From NCBI RefSeq assembly GCF_016650815.1, contig NZ_JAEKEZ010000001.1:186001-250000 (forward strand): a stretch of 64,000 nucleotides of DNA. Direction: 5' to 3'. The notes under the pieces are model-generated. The model made no database searches, was not told where the DNA came from, and saw only the letters and a list, made by a program, of their open reading frames with translations. The translations under genes were made by a program, and so were the position numbers. How positions within the stretch are numbered: the first letter of the stretch is position 1; each line of letters opens with the position of its first letter. Shown here one piece after another: positions 40,748 through 49,490 of the stretch. This stretch comes from Pseudomonas sp. TH31 (lineage in GTDB: Bacteria; Pseudomonadota; Gammaproteobacteria; Pseudomonadales; Pseudomonadaceae).

Positions 40748-42582
40748 ACGCCGATCTGATTTTATTCAATGGCCAATTCCACACCGTCGACCGCGAAAAG
40801 CCGTTGGCCAGCGCGGTGGCAATCAAGGACGGGCGCTTTGTCGCGGTCGGTAATGACGGCGAAGCCATGGCCCTGCGCGGTTCCGGCACCCAGGTCATCG
40901 ACCTCAAGGGCCGCTGCGTGATCCCCGGCCTCAACGACTCGCACTTGCACCTGATCCGTGGTGGCTTGAACTACAACCTCGAACTGCGCTGGGAAGGCGT
41001 GCCTTCGCTGGTCGATGCCTTGCGCATGCTCAAGGATCAGGCCGACCGCACGCCGACGCCGCAATGGGTGCGGGTGGTCGGTGGCTGGAACGAATTCCAG
41101 TTCGCCGAAAAACGCATGCCGACCCTGGAAGAACTGAACCAGGCCGCGCCGGACACCCCGGTGTTTGTGCTGCACCTCTACGACCGCGCCTTGCTCAACC
41201 GTGCTGCATTGCGCGTTGCCGGATACACCCGCGACACGCCGAACCCGCCGGGCGGCGAAATTGTCCGTGATGCCAACGGCAACCCGACCGGCATGCTGGT
41301 GGCACGCCCGAACGCGATGATTCTCTACTCGACGCTGGCCAAAGGGCCGAAGTTGCCGCTGGAATATCAGGTCAACTCGACCCGCCAATTCATGCGTGAA
41401 CTCAATCGCCTCGGCCTGACCAGCGCCATCGATGCCGGCGGTGGTTTCCAGAATTACCCGGACGATTACCAGGTGATCGAGCAGTTGAACAAGGACCGGC
41501 AACTGACGATCCGTATCGCCTACAACCTGTTCACCCAAAAGCCCAAGGAAGAGCTCAGTGATTTCAAAAACTGGACGTCGAGCGTGACCCTGCACCAGGG
41601 CGACGACTACCTGCGGCATAACGGCGCCGGGGAAATGCTGGTGTTCTCGGCGGCCGATTTCGAGGACTTCCTCGAGCCGCGCCCGGACCTGCCGCACACC
41701 ATGGAAGACGAGCTGGAGCCAGTGGTTCGTCATTTGGTGGAACAGCGTTGGCCGTTCCGTTTGCATGCGACCTACAACGAATCCATCAGCCGCATGCTCG
41801 ACGTGTTCGAGAAGGTTAACCGTGACATTCCGTTTAACGGTTTGCCGTGGTTCTTCGATCACGCCGAAACCATCACCCCGCAAAACATCGAGCGGGTGAG
41901 GGCGCTGGGTGGCGGCATTGCGATTCAGGACCGGATGGCGTTCCAGGGCGAATATTTTGTCGAGCGTTACGGCGCCAAAGCCGCCGAAGCCACGCCGCCG
42001 ATCAAGCGCATGTTGGCCGAAGGCCTACCGGTCGGCGCCGGCACTGACGCCACGCGGGTATCGAGCTACAACCCCTGGACTTCGTTGTACTGGATGGTCA
42101 GCGGTCGCACCGTTGGCGGTTTGGAACTGCACACCGAAGGCCTTTCGCGGCTGACCGCGCTGGAGCTGTTCACCCACGGCAGCGCCTGGTTCTCTTCCGA
42201 GCAGGGCAAGAAAGGCCAGATCAAGGTCGGCCAATTGGCAGACGTCGCGGCCCTGAGTGCCGACTTCTTCAGCGTCGATGAAGAAGCGATCAAGTGGATC
42301 GAGTCCGTGTTGACCGTGGTTGGCGGCAAAGTGGTGTACGCCGCTGGCGACTTCGAAAAACTTGGCCCGGCCAGCGTGCCGGTGCTGCCGGACTGGTCGC
42401 CGGTGGTGAAAGTTCCGGGTCACTGGCGCCCGACCTCGCCGATGCAGGCTCAGGCTCACCATTGCAGTGGGCCGTGCGGCGTGCATTCCCACAGCCATGA
42501 AAAGGCGCGCTTGTCGAATGCGCCGGTCAGCGATTTCGCGGGTTTCTGGGGCGCCTTTGGTTGCTCGTGCTTTGCCTTCTGA
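40744..42582 (+). CDS. YtcJ-like metal-dependent amidohydrolase with Cys/His-rich tail
   Basis: The 612-residue enzyme of the amidohydrolase superfamily has the metal motif NDSHLHLIRGG, NATIVE-like barrel segments (WFFDHAETI, with the late histidine), and the late aspartate in GAGTDATRVSSYNPW. Members hydrolyse amide or ester bonds of small or cyclic compounds. The last 45 residues add HHCSGPCGVHSHSHEK and FGCSCFAF, four Cys and several His outside the usual domain, perhaps a metal-binding tail. The ATG overlaps the ABM stop (ATGA). Confidence 0.85.
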   Translation: MNADLILFNGQFHTVDREKPLASAVAIKDGRFVAVGNDGEAMALRGSGTQVIDLKGRCVIPGLNDSHLHLIRGGLNYNLELRWEGVPSLVDALRMLKDQADRTPTPQWVRVVGGWNEFQFAEKRMPTLEELNQAAPDTPVFVLHLYDRALLNRAALRVAGYTRDTPNPPGGEIVRDANGNPTGMLVARPNAMILYSTLAKGPKLPLEYQVNSTRQFMRELNRLGLTSAIDAGGGFQNYPDDYQVIEQLNKDRQLTIRIAYNLFTQKPKEELSDFKNWTSSVTLHQGDDYLRHNGAGEMLVFSAADFEDFLEPRPDLPHTMEDELEPVVRHLVEQRWPFRLHATYNESISRMLDVFEKVNRDIPFNGLPWFFDHAETITPQNIERVRALGGGIAIQDRMAFQGEYFVERYGAKAAEATPPIKRMLAEGLPVGAGTDATRVSSYNPWTSLYWMVSGRTVGGLELHTEGLSRLTALELFTHGSAWFSSEQGKKGQIKVGQLADVAALSADFFSVDEEAIKWIESVLTVVGGKVVYAAGDFEKLGPASVPVLPDWSPVVKVPGHWRPTSPMQAQAHHCSGPCGVHSHSHEKARLSNAPVSDFAGFWGAFGCSCFAF

Positions 42583-42589
42583 CGAACAT

Positions 42590-42618
42590 AAAAAAGCGCC
42601 GGCCCAACGTGCCGGCGC
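42590..42618. repeat. GC-rich hairpin between amidohydrolase and YcaC-type genes
   Basis: GCGCCGGC / GCCGGCGC stem with a 7-base loop, preceded by six A. On the minus strand it would be a classic terminator; on the plus strand, where the genes lie, it could slow transcription or protect the mRNA end. Confidence 0.55.
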
Positions 42619-42651
42619 CATAAGCACCCTCCCACTACCGAGGAGTTTCAT

Positions 42652-43278
42652 ATGAGCAACGTTCCGTACAAACGTCTGAACAAAGATGACGCGGTGGTCT
42701 TGCTGGTCGACCACCAGACTGGCCTGATTTCGCTGGTGCAGGATTTCTCGCCCAACGAATTCAAGAACAATGTGCTGGCCCTTGGGGATCTCGCCAAGTT
42801 CTTCAAACTGCCGACCATCCTCACCACCAGCTTCGAAAGTGGCCCGAACGGCCCGATGGTGCCGGAGCTCAAAGAACTGTTCCCGGACGCGCCGTACATC
42901 CCGCGTCCAGGCCAGATCAACGCCTGGGATAACGAAGACTTTGTCAAAGCCGTCAAAGCCACTGGCCGCAAGCAATTGATCATTGCGGGTGTGGTGACGG
43001 ATGTGTGCGTGACGTTCCCAACGTTGTCGGCGCTGGCTGAAGGATTTGAAGTGTTTGTGGTGACTGACGCCTCAGGCACTTTCAATGAAACCGTACAACA
43101 AGCCGCCTGGGCGCGCATGTCGGCGGCCGGTGCACAACTGGTCAACTGGTTCTCGGTAGCCTGCGAGCTGCAAGGCGACTGGCGCAACGACATGGAAGGC
43201 CTGGCGAACCTGCTGTCGCCGCGCATTCCGAACTATCGCAACCTGATGAACAGCTATTCGGTGTTGACCTCGAAATAA
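42652..43278 (+). CDS. Isochorismatase-family cysteine hydrolase (YcaC-like)
   Basis: The 208-residue protein has catalytic Asp20 (VVLLVDHQTG) and Cys119 (GVVTDVCVTFPTL), with ARMSAAGAQLVNWFSVACEL near the end, close to YcaC of E. coli and P. aeruginosa. Substrate of YcaC is unknown. GAGGAG precedes ATG 42652. It is last in the DoxX-ABM-amidohydrolase run, 69 bases after it; the two hydrolases may act in sequence on one compound, which is inference. Confidence 0.88.
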   Translation: MSNVPYKRLNKDDAVVLLVDHQTGLISLVQDFSPNEFKNNVLALGDLAKFFKLPTILTTSFESGPNGPMVPELKELFPDAPYIPRPGQINAWDNEDFVKAVKATGRKQLIIAGVVTDVCVTFPTLSALAEGFEVFVVTDASGTFNETVQQAAWARMSAAGAQLVNWFSVACELQGDWRNDMEGLANLLSPRIPNYRNLMNSYSVLTSK

Positions 43279-43291
43279 GCAACACACCTCC

Positions 43292-43380
43292 CTGTAGGAG
43301 CTGCCGAAGGCTGCGATCTTTTGACCTTGCTTTTATTAAGATCAAAAGATCGCAGCCTTCGGCAGCTCCTACAGGGGCCT
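43292..43380. repeat. Inverted pair of GATCAAAAGATCGCAGC repeats
   Basis: CTGTAGGAGCTGCCGAAGGCTGCGATCTTTTGACC faces AAGATCAAAAGATCGCAGCCTTCGGCAGCTCCTACAGG as an almost perfect palindrome. It lies between convergent genes. Confidence 0.85.
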
Positions 43381-44810
43381 TATCCGCGCTTCTGCAACCA
43401 CCCCAGAAATCCTCCTTTCTTGATCGGCACGGGGTTGGCCATCAACGCCAGCCGACTGTTCTGCTGCCGAACCGCCTGCAACTTGTTCAACGCCTGTCCA
43501 ACCTCGCCTCGCTGCTCCACGCAATGGCGGGTCAGGGCTTTGTCGATTCGATAAATGATGCTCGACGTCAACGCCGTGAAGCAGGCCTGGGACGGTGTGT
43601 CGGTGAGGATGCTCTGTTCGCCCATGACTTCGCTCGGCCCCATGCGCCCGGCTTCGGTTTGCCCGGTGCCGTCGGGCACGGTGGCGCTGACCACACCGGT
43701 GGCGATGACGAACAAACTGTCCGGAACTTCATTCAGGTCCAGCACCACCTGACCCGCCGCGTACTGTTGTGGGACCATCGATTGGGCCAGTCGATCACGT
43801 TCGTCCTCGCTCAGGGAACGGAAAATTTTCACTTCATCCAGTAACGCCCGCGCCCGGGTCGACGGCTCGATCACACCATCGAGCTGCCGGGAAATACCCG
43901 CCGCTTCCAGATGCCGATGGGCCAGGTCAAACAGTTGATTACGCACCTCGCCTTTCTTGCCCAACTCGGCGATAAATCCGCTGGCAACGTACTCGGACAT
44001 GGTTTCGCCGGCCTCTTTCAGCAGCGCTTTCGGCGCCGGGTTGAGCAGTAACGTGCTGCTGCCCTGAAGCGTGCGATCCAGCGCATCCAGCACCCGACGC
44101 GGACGAATATGGTTAGGCACTTGAATGCTGATCGACACACCGTGCATGTTGCTCGGGCGGCTCAGGTTGACGATTTTCGCCTTGGCCGCCACTGAGTTCG
44201 GCACCACCGCCGTGGTGCCGGCGCTGGTGAGCAAATGGGTGGCGCGCCAGTCGATGTCGAGCACTTTGCCTTCAACGCCGTCGATCACCACAAAGTCATC
44301 CACCTGATATGGCTTGGTGGTGTTCAGCACGATCCCGGAAAACACGTCGCTCAATGTGCTCTGCAGCGCCAAACCGACCACAATCGCGACCACCCCGGAC
44401 GTCGCCAGCAAGCCTTTGACCGGCAGCTCCAATACATAACCGGCCGCCGCGACGATGGCCACCAGAAATACCAATGCACCGATGACATCCTGCAGCAGCC
44501 GCCCGCTGTGGCCGATACGGCGCATCAGCACCAGGCCGATGACTTCGGTGAGCACCCGCGCGGCGTACAGCCACCAGAGAATCCCCAGCGCCGTGGCCCC
44601 GAGTTGCGCCACGCGGTCGTCGGCGAACAACGGTGCCTGTAATGGGCTTACGCCGGTGTTGATGATGATTGCGCTGAAAATCAGGAACAGCGCCAGGCGC
44701 AGGCCGATGCGGGTGACGCGGTGCCGGATCGGCGCGACGTGCCAGAGCAGGGCGTCAAACACCAACAGCAGGGCGCTCCAGGACAGGGGATGATCGTAGA
44801 TGAAGGACAT
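43380..44810 (-). CDS. MscS-type channel with cyclic-nucleotide-binding domain
   Basis: The 476-residue inner-membrane protein has about four N-terminal helices, the MscS pore and beta domain (GLLATSGVVAIVVGLALQSTLSDVFSGIVLNTTKPYQVDDFVVIDGVEGKV) and a C-terminal cNMP domain (about 345-460, FRSLSEDERDRLAQSMVPQQYAAGQVVL and MGPSEVMGEQSILTDTP). ATG 44810 has GGAG 8 bases upstream; the frame to 44894 includes a REP-like piece and is rejected. Members of this mixed family are gated by cAMP or cGMP, often insensitive to tension. Confidence 0.88.
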   Translation of the reverse strand: MSFIYDHPLSWSALLLVFDALLWHVAPIRHRVTRIGLRLALFLIFSAIIINTGVSPLQAPLFADDRVAQLGATALGILWWLYAARVLTEVIGLVLMRRIGHSGRLLQDVIGALVFLVAIVAAAGYVLELPVKGLLATSGVVAIVVGLALQSTLSDVFSGIVLNTTKPYQVDDFVVIDGVEGKVLDIDWRATHLLTSAGTTAVVPNSVAAKAKIVNLSRPSNMHGVSISIQVPNHIRPRRVLDALDRTLQGSSTLLLNPAPKALLKEAGETMSEYVASGFIAELGKKGEVRNQLFDLAHRHLEAAGISRQLDGVIEPSTRARALLDEVKIFRSLSEDERDRLAQSMVPQQYAAGQVVLDLNEVPDSLFVIATGVVSATVPDGTGQTEAGRMGPSEVMGEQSILTDTPSQACFTALTSSIIYRIDKALTRHCVEQRGEVGQALNKLQAVRQQNSRLALMANPVPIKKGGFLGWLQKRG

Positions 44811-44962
44811 GGACGAACTCCGGGAGGGGGAGCCGGATTGTTTGCCGGGTGATGAATGTGGCGCGGGAGCTTGCTCGCGCAGCACTATGGACACAGATTA
44901 ATGGGGTGCCATAAACGGAAAAAGCGGCTATAAAGTGTTTGACTGTCAACCAGGGCGTGACA

Positions 44963-45859
44963 ATGAACCCGTTTGAAGATATGCGTATTTTTTGCCAGGT
45001 GATGGACTCCGGCAGCTTCACCGCCGCTGCCGATCAACTGGGCCTGTCCAAGCAATTCGTCAGCCGTCGATTGATGCAACTGGAGGAACGCTTGGGCGTT
45101 CGCCTGCTCAACCGTTCGACCCGGCGGCTGGACGTTACGCCACTGGGCCAGAGTTATTACGAATCAGCCTTGCGCCTGCTCAGCGAAGTCGAGCAGGTGG
45201 AGCAGGGCATCGCCGGCCAGACCACCGAGCCGCGGGGCACCATTCGCCTGAGCGCGCCGTTGTCGTTTGCATTGGCGCATCTGGGCCGTCTGCTGCCAGT
45301 GTTTTTGCAGCGCTATCGCGACGTCACCGTGGAGGTGGACTTGAGCGATCGGCCGGTGGACTTGCTCGGTGAGGGTTATGACCTGGCACTGCGCATTGGC
45401 GTGCTGGAAGACTCGACCCTGATTGCCCGGCGCATCGCCTCGATTCAGCGGGTGTACTGCGCCAGCCCGGCTTACTTGGCCGAACGCGGCACGCCGGCCA
45501 AACCCGAAGACCTGCTCAACCACGACTGCCTGCCGTATGGCCACGGTCGTCAGGTGCAATGGCGGTTTGAAGGGCAGGGCAAGCCGCTGACGGTCAACGT
45601 CACCGGGCGGATGCGGGTTAACAACGGCGAGTTGCTCAAGGATGCGGCGATTGCCGGGATGGGGATTACCTATCTGCCGACGTTCATTGTCGGCGCAGCG
45701 CTGAAGGATGGACGGTTGGTGCCGGTGCTGGAGGATTTCCGGCCGCAGCCGCTGACGTTGTCGGCGGTGTACCCGCAGCATCGCCAAGGGTCGCGGCCGG
45801 TGCAGGCGTTTATCGAGTTTTTGCGCGAGCGGCTGGATCAGCCTGAGGGTGAGTTATAG
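44963..45859 (+). CDS. LysR-type regulator
   Basis: The 298-residue protein opens MNPFEDMRIFCQVMDSGSFTAAADQLGLSKQFVSRRLMQLEERLGVRLLNRSTRRLDVT, with a substrate domain from about 90 (RGTIRLSAPLSFALAHLGRLLPVFL). It belongs to the large CrgA/AaeR-like branch. It is divergent from the MscS-type gene with 152 bases between. No obvious metabolic target is adjacent. Confidence 0.87.
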   Translation: MNPFEDMRIFCQVMDSGSFTAAADQLGLSKQFVSRRLMQLEERLGVRLLNRSTRRLDVTPLGQSYYESALRLLSEVEQVEQGIAGQTTEPRGTIRLSAPLSFALAHLGRLLPVFLQRYRDVTVEVDLSDRPVDLLGEGYDLALRIGVLEDSTLIARRIASIQRVYCASPAYLAERGTPAKPEDLLNHDCLPYGHGRQVQWRFEGQGKPLTVNVTGRMRVNNGELLKDAAIAGMGITYLPTFIVGAALKDGRLVPVLEDFRPQPLTLSAVYPQHRQGSRPVQAFIEFLRERLDQPEGEL

Positions 45860-46018
45860 ATCGCTGGTCCGCTCGGTAGCGGCTAAATAGGATCATTGGC
45901 CCGTCAATCACGATTATTGCGACCTACACTCCCCTCCAGGGCGCGGTCGTATTGACCCGTCAGAAGCAGGAAGGAATCCGCGTTTGTCTCGACGCTAAAG
46001 TGACCACGGGAGGGGAAT

Positions 46019-47443
46019 ATGGAGCACAGCATACTGCTGGTCGAGGATGACGAAATCCTCGCCGAGAATATTCAGACCTACCTGAAGGGCGAGGACTTCG
46101 AGGTGATGGTCTGCCACTCGGCCGAGGACGCACTGGAGCAACTGGGCACCTTCGTCCCGGACGTGCTGCTGACCGACAACGTGTTGCCGGGCATGAGCGG
46201 CCACGACCTGATCCAGACGCTGCACATCAGCGCGCCGGATCTGAAAGTGATCATGATGAGCGGATACGGCAACGTCGAAGATGCCGTGATGGCGATGAAA
46301 GAGGGCGCTTTCCATTACGTCACCAAACCGGTGGCCCTGCCCGAGCTCAAGTTGCTGCTGGACACGGCCCTGGCCACCGACCGCATGGAGCGCATGCTGT
46401 CGTTCTATCAGGAACGCGAGGCGCAGAAGTTCGGGATGCAGGCGTTGATTGGCGAATCGGCGCCGATGCACGACCTGAAAAATACCATCGGCCAGTTGCT
46501 CGATGCCGAGCGCCGCATGGCCAATACCGACCTGCCGCCGGTGCTGGTGGAAGGTGAGACCGGCACCGGCAAGGAACTGGTGGCCCGGATGCTGCACTTC
46601 GACGGCCCGCGCGCCAAGGGGCCCTTTATCGAATTCAACTGCGCCTCGATTCCGTCCAGCCTGGTGGAATCAGAGCTGTTCGGCCACGAAAAGGGCGCCT
46701 TCACCGATGCCAAGGGCCGCCGGGTCGGGCTGGTGGAAGCCGCCGACGGCGGGACGCTGTTTCTCGATGAAGTCGGCGAGATGGACCTGTTGCTGCAGGC
46801 CAGACTGCTGAAACTGCTGGAAGACCGAACCATTCGCCGGGTCGGTTCGGTGAAGGAACGAAAAGTCGATTTACGGGTGATCGTCGCCACCCATTGCAAC
46901 CTTGAACAAAGGGTCCAGAGGGGCAAGTTTCGCCGCGATCTGTTTTTCCGTTTGCGGATCATCTCGATCAAGGTGCCGCGCCTGCACGCCCGAGGGCAAG
47001 ACGTGCTGCTGCTGGCCCGGCACTTCCTGGCCAGCCACGGCAAACGCTATGGCAAACCGCACTTGTACTTCAGCGTCCAGGCCGAAGAGTTGCTGCTCAG
47101 CTACACCTGGCCAGGCAACGTGCGCGAGTTGCGCAACATGCTGGAGCAAACCGTGTTGCTGGCCCAGAGTGACACCATTGCAGCCCACCAATTGAACATC
47201 TGCTTGAGCCTGGCGGATGAGCCGCCGATGTTGCCGGAGCCGCCGTATAGCGAACCTCGGCCCATCCATAATGGCGTCGAATCGATGCGCCTGGCGCAAG
47301 TGGAGCGAGACAGGGTGCGCAAGATGCTCGACAAGACCGACTGGAACGTGACCAAGTCTGCGCGCTTGCTGGGCCTGAGCCGCGACATGCTGCGTTACCG
47401 GATTGAAAAGCTCGGTCTTGAGCGCCCGGACAAGCGTCAGTGA
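46019..47443 (+). CDS. NtrC-family sigma-54 response regulator with GAFTDA motif
   Basis: The 474 residues comprise a receiver domain (phospho-acceptor D53 in LLTDNVLPG, acidic E9-D10-D11, K103), an AAA+ domain with Walker A GETGTGKE (179-186) and LFLDEVGEMDLL, and a C-terminal Fis-type helix-turn-helix (TKSARLLGLSRDMLRYRIEKLGL). The sigma-54 contact loop reads GAFTDA (226-231) instead of GAFTGA, a change at a residue normally needed to remodel holoenzyme. No sensor kinase is adjacent. It lies upstream of the exopolysaccharide locus, but on the other strand and beyond a methyltransferase gene. Confidence 0.88.
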   Translation: MEHSILLVEDDEILAENIQTYLKGEDFEVMVCHSAEDALEQLGTFVPDVLLTDNVLPGMSGHDLIQTLHISAPDLKVIMMSGYGNVEDAVMAMKEGAFHYVTKPVALPELKLLLDTALATDRMERMLSFYQEREAQKFGMQALIGESAPMHDLKNTIGQLLDAERRMANTDLPPVLVEGETGTGKELVARMLHFDGPRAKGPFIEFNCASIPSSLVESELFGHEKGAFTDAKGRRVGLVEAADGGTLFLDEVGEMDLLLQARLLKLLEDRTIRRVGSVKERKVDLRVIVATHCNLEQRVQRGKFRRDLFFRLRIISIKVPRLHARGQDVLLLARHFLASHGKRYGKPHLYFSVQAEELLLSYTWPGNVRELRNMLEQTVLLAQSDTIAAHQLNICLSLADEPPMLPEPPYSEPRPIHNGVESMRLAQVERDRVRKMLDKTDWNVTKSARLLGLSRDMLRYRIEKLGLERPDKRQ

Positions 47444-47655
47444 TAGAAGCGCCGGTTGGCTGATGGTCGTTCGTCAGAGAACAACGAAGGGCGGGCGGCG
47501 CTAAACCCTGTCTGGCCCCCGGACTGACGCTCAAGGCATTCGCTACGTCGTCCACGTTATCCGGATTACAAGATCCCGACAAAGACCTGATGTGGTTTTT
47601 CCAAGGGTTGATCTAGACTCGTGCCGGTCAATAAAAACGAGATCTGGAGTACGCA

Positions 47656-48462
47656 ATGGACCTGCCGACAAAACAACAGGCTATCGCCAGCAACCGCGAT
47701 GCCTGGAATGATTCTGCCAGACACCACAAAGACAATCCCGACTGGCCGGCGCTGCTTGATGCGGTTAGTCAGCGAGACTTTTGCTGCATCGATGACACCC
47801 TGCGCGGAGTGCTGGAGCAGGTCGGTGTCGATGGCAAGGACGTGGTGCAACTGGGCTGCAACAACGGCCGTGAAAGCCTTTCGCTGTTCGCATTGGGTGC
47901 CCGCAGTGCGGTGGGGATCGATCAGTCCGCAGCCTTTCTTGAGCAAGCCCGGGAATTGGCGAGCCGTTCGCCTCATGACGCTGAGTTCATCGAAGCGGAC
48001 ATCCATCATTTGCCTGTCGAGCTTCAGAGGCGTTTCGATGTGGCGCTGATCACCATCGGTGTCTTGAACTGGATGCCGGACATCGCCGAATTCTTCCGGC
48101 ACGTCGCGCAAACCCTCAAGCCCGGCGGCGCGTTGGTGATCTACGAAACCCACCCGTTCCTGGAGATGCTCGACCCCGAGGCGGCCGACCCCTATCGCTT
48201 CGACAGCTCCTACTTTCGCAGCGAGCCGTTCGTGCAACATCAGCCGATCGTCTACGAAGGCAAAGTCGAACAGCCGGCAGCGCCGTCCTACTGGTTTGTG
48301 CACACCCTCGGGGCGATCTTCACCGGCGCCATCGACGCCGGATTGCAAATCAGCCACTTTAAGGAGTACCCGCACTCCAACCGCGAGGAGCTGTATGACC
48401 GCTATGAACGGCAGGTGGCGCAGTTGCCGCTGTGTTTTACGTGGGTGGCGGTGAAGCGCTGA
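47656..48462 (+). CDS. Class I SAM-dependent methyltransferase
   Basis: The 268-residue methyltransferase has motif I VVQLGCNNGRESLSLFALGARSAVGID, motif II/post I AEFIEADIHHLP and LITIGVLNWMPDI (IV), then LKPGGALVIYETHPFLEM. The substrate is unknown; close relatives are annotated only as class I methyltransferases. GGAG precedes ATG 47656. It stands alone, 212 bases after the response regulator. Confidence 0.85.
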   Translation: MDLPTKQQAIASNRDAWNDSARHHKDNPDWPALLDAVSQRDFCCIDDTLRGVLEQVGVDGKDVVQLGCNNGRESLSLFALGARSAVGIDQSAAFLEQARELASRSPHDAEFIEADIHHLPVELQRRFDVALITIGVLNWMPDIAEFFRHVAQTLKPGGALVIYETHPFLEMLDPEAADPYRFDSSYFRSEPFVQHQPIVYEGKVEQPAAPSYWFVHTLGAIFTGAIDAGLQISHFKEYPHSNREELYDRYERQVAQLPLCFTWVAVKR

Positions 48463-48501
48463 TTCTTCGAACCGTAGAATGTGTTGTCTCGACTGACGCC
48501 T

Positions 48502-48576
48502 TCGCGAGCAGGCTCGCTCCCACATTGGAGCTCCAAATGACGAAGATCCCCTGTGGGAGCGAGCCTGCTCGCGAAA
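48502..48576. repeat. REP pair in outward orientation
   Basis: TCGCGAGCAGGCTCGCTCCCACA (48503-48525) precedes TGTGGGAGCGAGCCTGCTCGCGA (48553-48575): the reverse order of the other REPINs, with a 27-base spacer. A small GTAGGAGC...GCTCCTAC hairpin follows at 48622-48649. Confidence 0.85.
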
Positions 48577-48676
48577 GCAATCACATGGTCAACCCGATTA
48601 AACGGGTGTACCCATTCCACCTGTAGGAGCCTTCGGCAGCTCCTACGGTACGCGGTTTGTTCGCGTGATTGATTTC

Positions 48677-49375
48677 TCAAGCCTGCGCCGTCGTCTCTGC
48701 CGCCACCGGCCGTTCCGGTTTGCGCAATGCGTCGAGGCGTGAGCCTTGGTAGCGGGTTTCGCGGTAGAAGCGCCAGCGGCCGCCGAGCAGGCCATAGACA
48801 TGGGTAACCCGGCCTTGCTCCTGGTAGCCCATGCGAATGTGCAGTTTCATGGCCGGGATGTTACGGGTGTCGCAGACGTCCACCACCTTGTTGCAGCCCT
48901 GGGCCTGCATCGCTTGCCAAAGGTTGACCTGCACATCCACCGACAGGCTGGTGCCGAAGTAGGGGCGGGCCATTTCGCCGCCGAACTCGAAGAACTCACC
49001 GGGTTTGACCGGGAACCAGCAGCCGAAGTAGTGGCGGTCGTGGTAATCGCGCACGCTGCCCCAGATGAAGGCGACAGCGTTGCCTTCTTCGTCCAGGTAC
49101 ATGTGCCCGGTGTGGCCCTCGGTGGCGAGTTCGGCCATGGTCCCGATGCGATCGCCGAAGTGTTTGCCGAAGGCCGTGGCGTTGTCCGCGGTAATGGTCA
49201 CCTGGCGCAAGCCGGAATAGGGCCGCAATTTGTGCGGCGGTACCGGGCTGACCAGATCACGCTCCATCCACAACAGCTCCCAATGGAAGAACACGTAGCG
49301 CTTCCAGAATGCCTTGAAGAGACTACCGAGGCCTTTTTGTCTGATTCGTTCGCGAAGTTTGCCGATAACGTTCAT
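48677..49375 (-). CDS. GNAT-like protein, copy 1, exopolysaccharide locus
   Basis: The 232-residue protein opens with basic helix MNVIGKLRERIRQKGLGSLFKAFWKRYVFFHWELLWMERDL, followed by an acetyltransferase-like domain (AFIWGSVRDYHDRHYFGCWFPVKPGEFFEFGGEMARPYFGTSLSVDVQVNLWQAMQAQGCNKVVDVC, IPAMKLHIRMGYQEQGRV). It is a clear paralogue of the gene at 51463, with long identical runs, and last in the long minus-strand operon, 115 bases after the ChbG-like gene. It probably transfers an acyl group to the polymer or its precursor. ATG 49375 chosen by paralogue comparison. Confidence 0.75.
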   Translation of the reverse strand: MNVIGKLRERIRQKGLGSLFKAFWKRYVFFHWELLWMERDLVSPVPPHKLRPYSGLRQVTITADNATAFGKHFGDRIGTMAELATEGHTGHMYLDEEGNAVAFIWGSVRDYHDRHYFGCWFPVKPGEFFEFGGEMARPYFGTSLSVDVQVNLWQAMQAQGCNKVVDVCDTRNIPAMKLHIRMGYQEQGRVTHVYGLLGGRWRFYRETRYQGSRLDALRKPERPVAAETTAQA

Positions 49376-49490
49376 GTAGTCCTCCATGGCGCAAGCCAAG
49401 GTGTGGTGGATGACGCTTTTGATGGGCCTGGATCAAGGCTGCACATTCAAGTCAAAGCGCCGGTCTTGAACAGGTTGCAACCTATGTAAT

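Noticed and set aside
48502..48650. Short repeats resembling a CRISPR array
   Set aside because: They are inverted REP copies and a GTAGGAGC hairpin, not direct repeats with unique spacers, and no cas gene is present.
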